Shown: positions 1-7,536, counted from the stretch's first letter. The stretch is DNA of 18,525 nt from UBA8437 sp963580005 (GCA_963580005.1 CAUZJR010000049.1:1-18525); one strand, 5' to 3'. Program-made: numbers and translations. The notes: generated from the letters alone by a model not told the origin.

Positions 1-110
1 AAGAGCAGGCCGACTGGGCCGGCTCCTGCGTCTCGCCGTCACACCAGGCAGACCCGCGTACAGTCAGAACACTTCGCACTCCAAAGACCAGTACTTCCGA
101 GGTCCGCTCG

Positions 111-2237
111 ATGGCACTCCTCCAAGAAAACCGTGCCCTGGAACTGACAACGCCGCTCGGAGACAACGAGCTGCTGTTGAACCGCTTCCACGGCTCCGAA
201 CATCTCTCACGGTTGTTCAAGTTCGAGCTCGACCTGGTTTCGGACAACGACGCGATCGCGGCCAGCGACATCGTCGGCCAGAACGTCACCGTCTGCCTCA
301 GGCTCACCGACGAATCACCCCACTTCTTCAACGGCTTCATCTCCGAACTGGTCGCCGGCGACGCCGAAGACGGACGCCGCAACTACCGCGCAACTCTCGT
401 CCCCTGGCTCTGGTTCCTCTCGCAAACCGCCGATTGCCGGATCTTCCAGCAGCAGACGGTGGTCGAGATCATCGAGAAGGTCTTCGGAGACCTTGGTTTC
501 AGCGATTACGAAACGTCTGAGATCAAAGGAGAGCACAAGCAGTGGGACTACTGCGTGCAGTACCGCGAGACCGACTTCAACTTCGTGTCACGCCTGATGG
601 AACGCGAGGGCATCTTCTATTACTTCAGGCACGAGGACGGCAAACATACTCTCGTGCTGGCCGACCAGGTCGGAGCGTACAAGGACTGCGCAGAGAATGA
701 GGTCGACTATCCGCCATCCCGGAGTCGCGTGGCGATCGCCGACCACATCATGAGTTGGTCGCATCGGTTCGGCTTCGTGCCGGGTAAGTGGGCCCAGACA
801 GACCACAACTTCGAGACTCCCAGTACCAACCTGATGACGAATTCCAACAGCGTCGTCAGCCTGCCGGGAATCGACAAGTACGAGGTCTACGACTATCCGG
901 GTGAATACCAGCAGAAATCCGACGGAGATGCTGAGGTCAAGCTGCGGATGGAAGAGGAGGAGGTCGAACACGACACGATCAACGCCACGAGCCTCTGCAA
1001 GTCGTTCACACCCGGTGGCAAGTTCACGATCACCGGTGACCGTGCCGGAGGCGACAAGAACCAGTCCTTCGTGATCACGACAGTGCATCACACGGCCAAC
1101 GAGCCCCTGGCCTATGAAACCGGCGGCCCGATTGGTCACGACTACAACAACTCGTTCACCTGCATTCCCGATTCGGTCGTCTTCCGCCCCGCTCGAGTCA
1201 GCCCCGAGCCGATGATCTCCGGTGTGCAAACCGCCGTCGTGGTGGGACCCAAGGGCGAGGAGATCTACACCGACGAGTACGGACGCGTGAAGGTGCAGTT
1301 CCATTGGGACCGCGAGGGCGAGAGTGACGAGAGCAGTTCGTGCTGGATTCGAGTCGCCCACAACTCGGCCGGCAAGAAGTGGGGCTTCATGTCGATTCCT
1401 CGCATCGGACAGGAAGTCGTCGTCGACTTTCTCGAAGGCGACCCCGACCGACCGCTGATCGTCGGAAGCGTCTACAACGCGGAGCAGATGCCCCCCTACG
1501 AGTTGCCCGCCAACCAGACGCTCAGCTACATCAAGACCAACAGTTCCAAGAACGGCGACGGGTTCAACGAACTCCGCATCGAAGACAAGAAGGACAAGGA
1601 ACAGATCTTCTTGCACGCCGAACGGAACATGGACGTCCGCGTCAAGAACGACTCCAACGAACGCGTCGTCGCCAATCGCCACCTGATCGTCGGCATCGGG
1701 GACAACGGTGGAGAAGGCGACCAGGTGGAATTCGTTCACGGCAACAAGCACCTGGGCGTCAAGAACGACCACGTCGAGAAGCTCGACAAGAACATGTACC
1801 TGACGGTCGCCGAGAACCAGGAGACCGTCGTCCAAGGCGACGTGATTGAGAGTGTCGGAGGTGACGCGCACCTGGACATCGGGGGGGCACAGTCCGAGCA
1901 GGTTGGCGGCGACATGTCACTGACCGTCGGCAGCAACCTGGATCAGAAGGTCGGCCAGAGCTCGGCTCTGGAAGCCGCACAGTCCATCCACATCAAGGGC
2001 GGAATGGACGTGGTGATCGAGGCTGGCCTGAGCCTGACACTCAAGGTGGGTGGCAATTACGTGAACATCGGCCCAACGGGCGTCTCGATCCAGGGCACTT
2101 TGGTCATGATCAACAGCGGCGGGTCCGCCGGAAGTGGAAGCGGCGCCAGTCCCTCCTCGCCTTCCGGCACCACCGATGTCGAACTGCTGGAGCCCACCGA
2201 GGCTGACGACTCCAAGACCGGTAACAAGTCCTGCTGA
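111..2237 (+). CDS. vgrG: T6SS spike protein VgrG (TssI)
   Basis: VgrG trimers form the puncturing spike of the type VI secretion system and carry effectors out of the cell. The 708-aa protein has the full layout: a gp27-like base over about residues 1-380 (it opens with the typical short beta segment and an F-x-F-E-L-D-L-V-S stretch at 36-44), a gp5-like OB fold at about 385-460 (EYGRVKVQFHWD at 389-400, CWIRVAH at 411-417, then IPRIGQEVVVDFLEGDPDRP), and a repetitive beta-helix needle to about 665. The last 40 residues are a Gly/Ser/Pro-rich, then acidic tail ending in Cys, with no fused toxin, so cargo must bind separately. A GAGG Shine-Dalgarno at 99-102 lies 8 nt before the ATG. The frame stays open to the left edge, but the chosen start matches the family N-terminus. 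The adaptor gene follows after 17 nt. No sheath, membrane-complex or ClpV gene is in the window, so this is a satellite VgrG island. Confidence 0.96.
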   Translation: MALLQENRALELTTPLGDNELLLNRFHGSEHLSRLFKFELDLVSDNDAIAASDIVGQNVTVCLRLTDESPHFFNGFISELVAGDAEDGRRNYRATLVPWLWFLSQTADCRIFQQQTVVEIIEKVFGDLGFSDYETSEIKGEHKQWDYCVQYRETDFNFVSRLMEREGIFYYFRHEDGKHTLVLADQVGAYKDCAENEVDYPPSRSRVAIADHIMSWSHRFGFVPGKWAQTDHNFETPSTNLMTNSNSVVSLPGIDKYEVYDYPGEYQQKSDGDAEVKLRMEEEEVEHDTINATSLCKSFTPGGKFTITGDRAGGDKNQSFVITTVHHTANEPLAYETGGPIGHDYNNSFTCIPDSVVFRPARVSPEPMISGVQTAVVVGPKGEEIYTDEYGRVKVQFHWDREGESDESSSCWIRVAHNSAGKKWGFMSIPRIGQEVVVDFLEGDPDRPLIVGSVYNAEQMPPYELPANQTLSYIKTNSSKNGDGFNELRIEDKKDKEQIFLHAERNMDVRVKNDSNERVVANRHLIVGIGDNGGEGDQVEFVHGNKHLGVKNDHVEKLDKNMYLTVAENQETVVQGDVIESVGGDAHLDIGGAQSEQVGGDMSLTVGSNLDQKVGQSSALEAAQSIHIKGGMDVVIEAGLSLTLKVGGNYVNIGPTGVSIQGTLVMINSGGSAGSGSGASPSSPSGTTDVELLEPTEADDSKTGNKSC

Positions 2238-2254
2238 GACAAGCGAAAACAACG

Positions 2255-3679
2255 ATGGCCGAAAATGACCTCCAGGTCGTGATCGAAATCACCAGTGGGA
2301 CCTCGTCCGGACAAACGGTCACGGTCCCCCCGGGCCACTCGTTGCTGGTCGGACGACTCGACGAATGCGACATCACCATCCAGGACGATCCCGTGGTTTC
2401 TCGACGACACTGCCAGGTCCAATGGCTGCCGCCCATCCTCGGCCTGACCAATCTCAGTGCCAATGGAACTCGACTCAATGGCGCGGACATTGAGTCCTCT
2501 GAGATTCACGATGGAGATGAGATTCAGATCGGAAATGCGACCGTCCTGGCCATCCGCCTCCACGCGGACGACCCGGCCGAGGGACCCGCTCAGTCCGAGC
2601 ACCCCCCGGCCGACGTCGTGGAAGAGGCTCCTGCCGCAGCCGCCGGCGGCGAATTGACTCCGGATTCTCGACAACCCGACCGGCCTCCCGTGTCCTCTGA
2701 CCACAGTGGCGAAGCGACTCCGGCACCCGGGTCGCTGCAGGTGGTGCATGGCCCCGCCGCCGGGATGACGGCCCCGCTGGCCGCCGGGAAGCCACTGGTC
2801 ATCGGCAGCCAGGCCGACTGTGACCTCGTGATCGAACAGGATCGGTCTGTTTCCCGAGAACATTGCCGGATCGAGCTGGTCCCTCCCGACTGCCAACTGC
2901 ACGACCTCAGCAGCCATGGCACGATGGTCAACCACCGTCGCGTCGACGAAATCGTGGGGCTCTCCGATGGCGATGAAATCGAGATCGGCCACAATTCCGT
3001 CATCCGCGTCTCCCTGGCTGACTCTGGCTCGACCCCCGATGCCGAGGGATCAGCGTCTCCGGTCTGCCAGGTCACCTGCCAGACCGGGCTGGTCCTGACC
3101 ACCTCGGCCCCGGACAACACGGCCGGTCTGTGGGCCATGGCGCAGCGGCTCTCGAGCCTGAGCCCACTGCATGCGATCGTCGACTTTGCCCGCGGTGGAA
3201 GCGCATTGCCCGAGGACTTCACCGATCCGAACTACCTGCTGGATTGGCTCTCCGCCGAAATCATCGCCGAGCACTCTCCGGTCCTGCTCTCGCCCGAAGA
3301 CCGCGACCGACTGCCCGCGGCCGTACAAGAGGTGACCGGCAACGACGCAGCAATGCTGATCTTCTCTCAGTCGCCCACCCCGGACCTGCATCAGCACCTC
3401 CGCTCACTGGCCACCTTCAACCCGGCCACCGGCAAGAAGTCTCGAACCGAATCGCTGTTCGCCTACTGGTGGCCCAGCCTGCTGCACCAGATCCTCCAAA
3501 ACAGCCAGCAGGACGTGGTCGAGGAGATCATGACCGGGATCGACGGTGTCCTGATCGAAGCCCCCGACGAGGGCGGCTGGTGCATCTTTGCGACCGAGGA
3601 GTTTTCACAGAAGTTCGAGCGATTCGAACTCGTCAGCGTCCTGCAGGAATCACCTCCCTCGGACAATACCGCCGATTAG
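2255..3679 (+). CDS. FHA-FHA-DUF4123 fusion, probable T6SS effector adaptor
   Basis: A 474-aa protein with three modules. FHA1 spans about residues 25-100 (VGR at 32-34, SRRH at 49-52, SANGT at 68-72). FHA2 spans about 160-255 (IGS at 183-185, SREH at 200-203, SSHGT at 219-223). A Pro/Ala/Glu-rich linker at about 105-160 joins them. The C-terminal part (about 300-450) resembles DUF4123, the T6SS effector chaperone family (Tap/Tec), with HAIVDFARG at 306-313, a central AAMLIFSQSPTPDLHQHLRSL segment and an aromatic FAYWWPSLL helix. FHA domains bind phosphothreonine peptides; DUF4123 proteins load effectors onto VgrG. The position between vgrG and PAAR/effector genes supports an adaptor role, possibly gated by Ser/Thr phosphorylation (inference). 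FHA2 has His where FHA1 has Asn in the ligand-loop motif, so it may bind differently or not at all. The FHA calls are firm; the DUF4123 call rests on pattern and context. Predicted cytoplasmic, with no signal peptide. Confidence 0.87.
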   Translation: MAENDLQVVIEITSGTSSGQTVTVPPGHSLLVGRLDECDITIQDDPVVSRRHCQVQWLPPILGLTNLSANGTRLNGADIESSEIHDGDEIQIGNATVLAIRLHADDPAEGPAQSEHPPADVVEEAPAAAAGGELTPDSRQPDRPPVSSDHSGEATPAPGSLQVVHGPAAGMTAPLAAGKPLVIGSQADCDLVIEQDRSVSREHCRIELVPPDCQLHDLSSHGTMVNHRRVDEIVGLSDGDEIEIGHNSVIRVSLADSGSTPDAEGSASPVCQVTCQTGLVLTTSAPDNTAGLWAMAQRLSSLSPLHAIVDFARGGSALPEDFTDPNYLLDWLSAEIIAEHSPVLLSPEDRDRLPAAVQEVTGNDAAMLIFSQSPTPDLHQHLRSLATFNPATGKKSRTESLFAYWWPSLLHQILQNSQQDVVEEIMTGIDGVLIEAPDEGGWCIFATEEFSQKFERFELVSVLQESPPSDNTAD

Positions 3680-3720
3680 ACGGCCCCAAGAGCATCCCTC
3701 AACGGAACAGGAACCAGGCC

Positions 3721-4017
3721 ATGCCACCTGCCGCTCGCATTTCCGACATGCACGTCTGTCCGATGGTGACACCGGGCACCCCGCCAATTCCCCACGTGGG
3801 TGGTCCCGTTTCGGTCGGCTGCCCCACGGTCCTGATCGGCGGTGTGCCCGCTGCACGAATCGGAGACATGGCGATCTGCGTGGGACCGCCCGATTCGATC
3901 GTGATGGGCTCGATGAGCGTCCTGATCGGCGGATCCCCCGCGGCGCGGATGGGCGACTCGACGGCCCACGGCGGAGCGATTACCGTCGGCTGCCCGACCG
4001 TGCTCATCGGCGGCTGA
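3721..4017 (+). CDS. PAAR-repeat T6SS spike tip protein
   Basis: PAAR proteins cap the VgrG trimer as a sharp zinc-stabilised cone. This 98-aa protein is almost entirely PAAR fold: AARISD at 4-9, PHVGG at 24-28, GCPTVLIGG at 33-41, PAARIGD at 43-49, VLIGGSPAARMGD at 67-79, AHGG at 82-85 and a closing GCPTVLIGG. H11, H25, C53 and H83 fit the three-His-one-Cys zinc site known for the family. The frame is open far upstream through the end of the adaptor gene, but homology starts at this ATG, 41 nt after the adaptor stop. An AGGA lies about 13 nt upstream. It has no N- or C-terminal extension, so it is a stand-alone tip and the effector is a separate polypeptide encoded next. Confidence 0.95.
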   Translation: MPPAARISDMHVCPMVTPGTPPIPHVGGPVSVGCPTVLIGGVPAARIGDMAICVGPPDSIVMGSMSVLIGGSPAARMGDSTAHGGAITVGCPTVLIGG

Positions 4018-4082
4018 TTCGAGACCACTCCTGACTTCGAGGCTCCCCCGCTAGTAAGCAGGCAGTCGCTGAGAGACTCACA

Positions 4083-4139
4083 ATGGGCGGCGAACGAACT
4101 CCAGGACCGATCTTCAACGATCCCCTGTTTGGTCAGTGA
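4083..4139 (+). other. Possible interrupted leader of the effector gene (in-frame TGA)
   Basis: An ATG at 4083 opens an 18-codon frame (MGGERTPGPIFNDPLFGQ) that ends at a TGA (4137-4139). The same frame then runs on without a stop for 25 codons into the effector ATG at 4215, and those codons contain a second TPGPI-like motif (TPTPGPI). TPGP-type motifs near the N-terminus occur, to my recollection, in other PAAR-linked effectors. The TGA may therefore be a nonsense mutation, a sequencing or assembly error, or a real stop of a tiny upstream ORF. All other TGAs at gene ends here behave as normal stops, so general recoding is unlikely. Confidence 0.4.
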
Positions 4140-4214
4140 CTCGATACCGGCACATCGGTTGTCAGTTCGACACCCACGCCCGGCCCGATCCGCCGAACAG
4201 AACGGGTCTCGGAA

Positions 4215-5390
4215 ATGCCGCTGGAGGATCGCTTTACCTCTGTGCTGCATCGCACCCTCCCGCTGCTGCCGGCCGAATTCCAGAACGAGTTCGCCATGAT
4301 GATCTCTCCGGCCGCCATCGCGATGGTCGCCGGAACCCTGGCCGTGTGGGCAGGATCTCACTACTTCGGTGTCGGGTTCATTGCCGATGCCGTTATGGTG
4401 GCTGTCGGCTTCGCCTTCCTGGGTCTGCAGGTTGTCACGGCCGCCGAAGACCTGGCAGCAGCAGTCGGATTGACCTATTCGGCCAGGTCGAATTCGGACC
4501 TCGACCAGGCCGCCCAACACCTGGCGAATTTCATTGCTGTCGTCGGCGTTGCCGTCTTCTCGGCACTGGTGATGAAGGGAGCCAAGCGAGTCGCGCCCAA
4601 GGCCAAGAAACTCGTTTCCAACGTCAACGTCGTCGCTCGCAGTGGCATGACCCAGATGCACTTCCGGCTCTTTCAGCTTGTCGCCCAGCAGGAAAACCTG
4701 ATCATCGCCGTGCGGAATACCAACGTAAAGTCGACTCCTCTGATCCGAAGGGGCTTTCCGGCCAAGCCCATGGCTATCAAGGCGAAAACCAGCAAGAAAA
4801 CCGGGATCGTCACGGTCGATCGCACAAACGAGAAATGGAGGGCACACCGACAGGCAGCCCATGAAAACGGCTACGCGATCGTGGACACCGACGGTGTCGC
4901 CAGAACCCGCTGGGGCAATGTGCTGGAATTGTCCGAGAATCCCGGCTGGAAACTCGAACCCGGCCAGATCATCGACACCCGCTCAAGAAAACCTCTGGTG
5001 GGTGACTACGACCTGCTCGGAATCATCGACCCCAAGAACCCCGGGCAGAATGCCGCCCTGGCAGCCGAAAACCAGGTCGTGCTCCAAAACTGGACGAATC
5101 CAAGAACCCGGGAGATTGCTGCGAGACTCAACAACGGAATGGACCAGCCGCGGGTGATGCACGGAGGTCACGACCAATGGCGAGGTGCAAAACTCGATCT
5201 CTCGGACGCTGATGGAAGCACTGTCTTCATGCCCGATGGAGAAGTCTTCACCCTGAACACCGGAGAAGACGTCGCAGCCTACTACGCCGGACTCAAACGC
5301 CGCGGCCTAGGTGGAGATGTGGAACCGTCGATGACGCCCGAGGCGATCAAGGAGTGGAGACGCAACAACACTCTCCGACTACTCGAGTAG
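4215..5390 (+). CDS. Putative T6SS effector with ExoY/CyaA/edema-factor-like nucleotidyl cyclase domain
   Basis: The 391-aa product follows vgrG, adaptor and PAAR genes as the cargo. Residues 30-120 hold three hydrophobic stretches (about 31-47, 50-75, 103-120), like N-terminal regions of other T6SS or polymorphic toxins. Residues 145-365 match the class II adenylate cyclase toxin pattern: VRNTNVKSTPLIRRGFPAK, then K184 and K191 seven apart as in CyaA K58/K65, ExoY K81/K88 and edema factor K346/K353; GDYDLLGI with D264/D266, the metal-binding Asp pair; NWTNPRTREIAARLN (292-306), close to the ExoY NITPRTRQLVDALN segment; and H316 in VMHGG, aligned to CyaA H298. The family converts ATP or other NTPs to cyclic nucleotides inside eukaryotic cells. 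The core is compact (132 residues from K184 to H316, versus about 210-240), and the CyaA Glu301/Asn304 positions are not conserved, so substrate or activity may differ. The ATG is the only start after the upstream in-frame TGA and has a weak RBS. No immunity gene follows. Confidence 0.8.
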   Translation: MPLEDRFTSVLHRTLPLLPAEFQNEFAMMISPAAIAMVAGTLAVWAGSHYFGVGFIADAVMVAVGFAFLGLQVVTAAEDLAAAVGLTYSARSNSDLDQAAQHLANFIAVVGVAVFSALVMKGAKRVAPKAKKLVSNVNVVARSGMTQMHFRLFQLVAQQENLIIAVRNTNVKSTPLIRRGFPAKPMAIKAKTSKKTGIVTVDRTNEKWRAHRQAAHENGYAIVDTDGVARTRWGNVLELSENPGWKLEPGQIIDTRSRKPLVGDYDLLGIIDPKNPGQNAALAAENQVVLQNWTNPRTREIAARLNNGMDQPRVMHGGHDQWRGAKLDLSDADGSTVFMPDGEVFTLNTGEDVAAYYAGLKRRGLGGDVEPSMTPEAIKEWRRNNTLRLLE

Positions 5391-5436
5391 CACCGGTTGC
5401 CTCGACCTGGCCTGGGATCTGACCGCTCAACCGGGT

Positions 5437-6825
5437 TCAGAGCAGTTCGCGGATCGGCGTGCCGTCGGGGATCAGCGGCACCGGACGGCCGCTGGTGTCG
5501 GGAATCATCGCGTCGTAGTCGATTCCCAGGAAGCGGTAGACGGTAGCCAGCAGGTCGTTGGGATCCAGCTGCCGCTGCTTGGGGCGGACTCCCTTGGCGG
5601 TGGTCTCGCCGATCACCTGGCCGGTTTGCATGCCGCCGCCGGAAACCAGCACCGACATCGCGCCGGGGTAGTGGTCGCGACCGGGCTGCATGACCTTCGA
5701 CGAGGTGCCCTTTTGAGGATTGATGCGTGGCGTACGGCCGAACTCACCAGCCACGATCACCATCACCTTCTTGTCCAGGCCCCTCTGGTAGATGTCATCG
5801 ACCAGCGCCGAGATCGCCTTGTCGAAGACCGGCAAGCGAGCCTTGGCGTCGTCGTAGAGGTGGCCGTTGACGGCGTGGATGTCCCAGTTGCCGATGCCGC
5901 CTGAGATCCCCGGGTTCTGCATCTGCATGGTCACAAAGCTGGTGCCCGCCTCGACCAGCCGACGGGCCAACAGCGCCCGCTGCCCCCACCTGTGCCGGCC
6001 GTACTTCTCGCGGATCCGCGGGTGTTCCTGCGAAATGTCAAACGCCCGCCGGGCCCGCTCACTGGTCAGCAGGTTGATGGCTTCCCGGTTGAACTTGTCG
6101 ATCGAATCCATCAACCGCGAGTTGTCGACGTCGCGACGCAGACCGTCCAGCGCGCCCAGCAACAGCGTTCGGTCGCCGAGACGGTCCTTGATGGCGGGGG
6201 CCAGAGAGAGATTGTTGACCTTGAATCCCGGCGAGTTGGGATCGCCGCCGATGACAAACGGCAGGTAGGCCGGTCCCAGGCCGGCACTGCCGCCACCGTA
6301 GACGTTGGTCGCACTGGCGACGTAGTTGGGCATCGACAGGTCCCGCTTGCCCTGCAGCATCTTCGAAACGACCGGTCCCAGACAGGGGAACTGCGACTTG
6401 GGATCCAACGGACGCAGCGGGTTGTACCCCGACAGAAACCGCCCGGCTCCTCCCGCGTGGTTGGCGAATCCGTGAGAGATCGAGCGGATGACGTTGAACC
6501 TGTGAGCGACCCGAGCGTGCAACGGCAGCAGTTCGCAGATGTCCATTCCCGGAGCCGTGGTCTGGATCGGCTTCAGCAGCCCACCGTACTCCACCGGAGC
6601 CTCGGGCTTCATGTCGTAGGTCTCCATGTGACTGGGACCACCCTGAAGCCAGATCAGGATCACCGACGTATCAACAGCGCCGCCGACAGTCTCGCGGGCC
6701 GCAGCACGTCGCGACAACAGGTCCGGCAGAGTCAGACCGCCCAGCGCCAGGCTGCCCACCTCAAGGAAGCTCCGCCGTGAGACGGGTCCCGCACAACGAC
6801 CGCTTTGTGAAACACTCATGCCCAT
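5437..6825 (-). CDS. Tat-exported DUF1501 family protein
   Basis: DUF1501 proteins have an alkaline-phosphatase/sulfatase-like fold, are greatly expanded in planctomycetes and have no settled reaction. The 462-aa product starts with a twin-arginine signal (SRRSFLEVGSLALGG at 16-30), so it is exported folded. Family hallmarks are present: ILIWLQGGPSHMETYDMKPEAP after the signal, RSISHGFANHAGG, the region rich in conserved Arg and Gly near RALLARRLVEAGTSFVTMQM, the VIVAGEFGRTPR motif, GRDHYPGAMSVLVSGGG, and the C-terminal LATVYRFLGIDYDAMIPDTSGRP signature. The usual partner gene (DUF1549/DUF1553, PSD1-type cytochrome) is absent on either side. An alternative ATG two codons downstream (6819) is equally possible. 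The gene converges on the effector gene, with a 46-nt gap. Confidence 0.93.
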   Translation of the reverse strand: MGMSVSQSGRCAGPVSRRSFLEVGSLALGGLTLPDLLSRRAAARETVGGAVDTSVILIWLQGGPSHMETYDMKPEAPVEYGGLLKPIQTTAPGMDICELLPLHARVAHRFNVIRSISHGFANHAGGAGRFLSGYNPLRPLDPKSQFPCLGPVVSKMLQGKRDLSMPNYVASATNVYGGGSAGLGPAYLPFVIGGDPNSPGFKVNNLSLAPAIKDRLGDRTLLLGALDGLRRDVDNSRLMDSIDKFNREAINLLTSERARRAFDISQEHPRIREKYGRHRWGQRALLARRLVEAGTSFVTMQMQNPGISGGIGNWDIHAVNGHLYDDAKARLPVFDKAISALVDDIYQRGLDKKVMVIVAGEFGRTPRINPQKGTSSKVMQPGRDHYPGAMSVLVSGGGMQTGQVIGETTAKGVRPKQRQLDPNDLLATVYRFLGIDYDAMIPDTSGRPVPLIPDGTPIRELL

Positions 6826-6851
6826 GTTCTACCACATCGGTCCCGCAGACC

Positions 6852-7527
6852 TCAATCGCCAATCTGACCGGCCGCTTTCTCGAGGCAGCCGTGGCCATCA
6901 GGCACGCTCGACCCGGTGTTCCAGTGACCCCGCTCACGCCCGATCATCTCACCCACCCGCCGATTCGACTCGCGGTAGTACTCCACCAGTTGAGACCTCG
7001 CCGAGCCGCTCATCGGCGGTCGCTTGAACTTGCGTCGAGGCCCCAGACTCGCGAGTCTCCGCACGCCCCGGACCCGCAGCAGTTGGCCACCAATCCCAGG
7101 GCAGTGCATGAGCAGCGAGAACAGCGGATTGATTCGCCAGCGTGTTTGGTTCAGAGGAGGAATCAGGCAGCGATCGGCCCACTGCCGGTCCACACCCAGG
7201 GACTCGCAGCACGACTCGTACACGTCCAGAGCATCCCTCTTCAGATCATCGAGCAGGACGACCAGCAGCTGTTGCCTGGGGAACGACTCGAGCACATTGC
7301 CGATCTGATCGGCGTAGTTTCCCCGCTTCAGTCAGCGACCCTCCGCGATCGCCTCCTCGAAACTCGCCGTCTCCTGCAACCGCACCCGGTTGTACCAGTA
7401 CTCGGAATAGGCCCGCTCGACCGGGTTCCTCAGCACAGCGATCAACTTCATCTCGGAAAGCTCGGCCCGGATCCGGCCGGGGACGTCCGGTTTGGCCATG
7501 TAACGAGGACGACGCAATGGGGAGCCA
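6852..7527 (-). pseudogene. Sulfotransferase remnant, 5'-truncated and with an in-frame TGA
   Basis: Reading on the minus strand from about 7527, the frame encodes RPRYMAKPDVPGRI, then MKLIAVLRNPVERAYSEYW, the 3'-phosphate-binding motif of PAPS-dependent sulfotransferases, then SFEEAIAEGR and a TGA at 7334-7332. The same frame continues directly as LKRGNYADQIGNVLESFPRQQLLVVLLDDLK and on to MSGSARSQLVEYYRESNRRVGEMIGRERGHW, the normal family C-terminus, ending at 6852. So one codon was changed to a stop without a frameshift. The N-terminal third, with the G-x-x-K-x-G-T-T-x-L motif that binds PAPS, is missing; the sequence beyond about 7527 is a dispersed palindromic repeat and not gene. With the cofactor loop lost and the frame broken, this is not a functional enzyme. 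The intact gene would have moved sulfate from PAPS to a glycan or other acceptor. Confidence 0.85.
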
Positions 7528-7536
7528 CCCAATCCC

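Noticed and set aside
588..1871. Long minus-strand open frame (427 codons) opposite vgrG
   Set aside because: Antisense shadow of a GC-rich gene: Val/Asp/Leu-rich translation with no recognisable motif, fully inside a firmly identified VgrG.
4136..4864. GTG-started 242-codon frame overlapping the effector, as a possible immunity gene
   Set aside because: Arg/Pro/Gly/His-rich out-of-frame translation without family features; the overlapping frame carries the cyclase motifs.
5393..5434. Possible bidirectional terminator between the effector and DUF1501 genes (CCGGTTG ... CAACCGG)
   Set aside because: Only a 7-bp stem with a 28-nt loop and no T-run; too weak to call.
4137..7334. TGA recoding (selenocysteine or alternative code), because two in-frame TGAs interrupt similar-looking coding sequence
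   Set aside because: At least six well-defined genes here end on TGA in the expected place, and neither TGA sits in a selenoprotein-type context. Independent mutations or errors are simpler.
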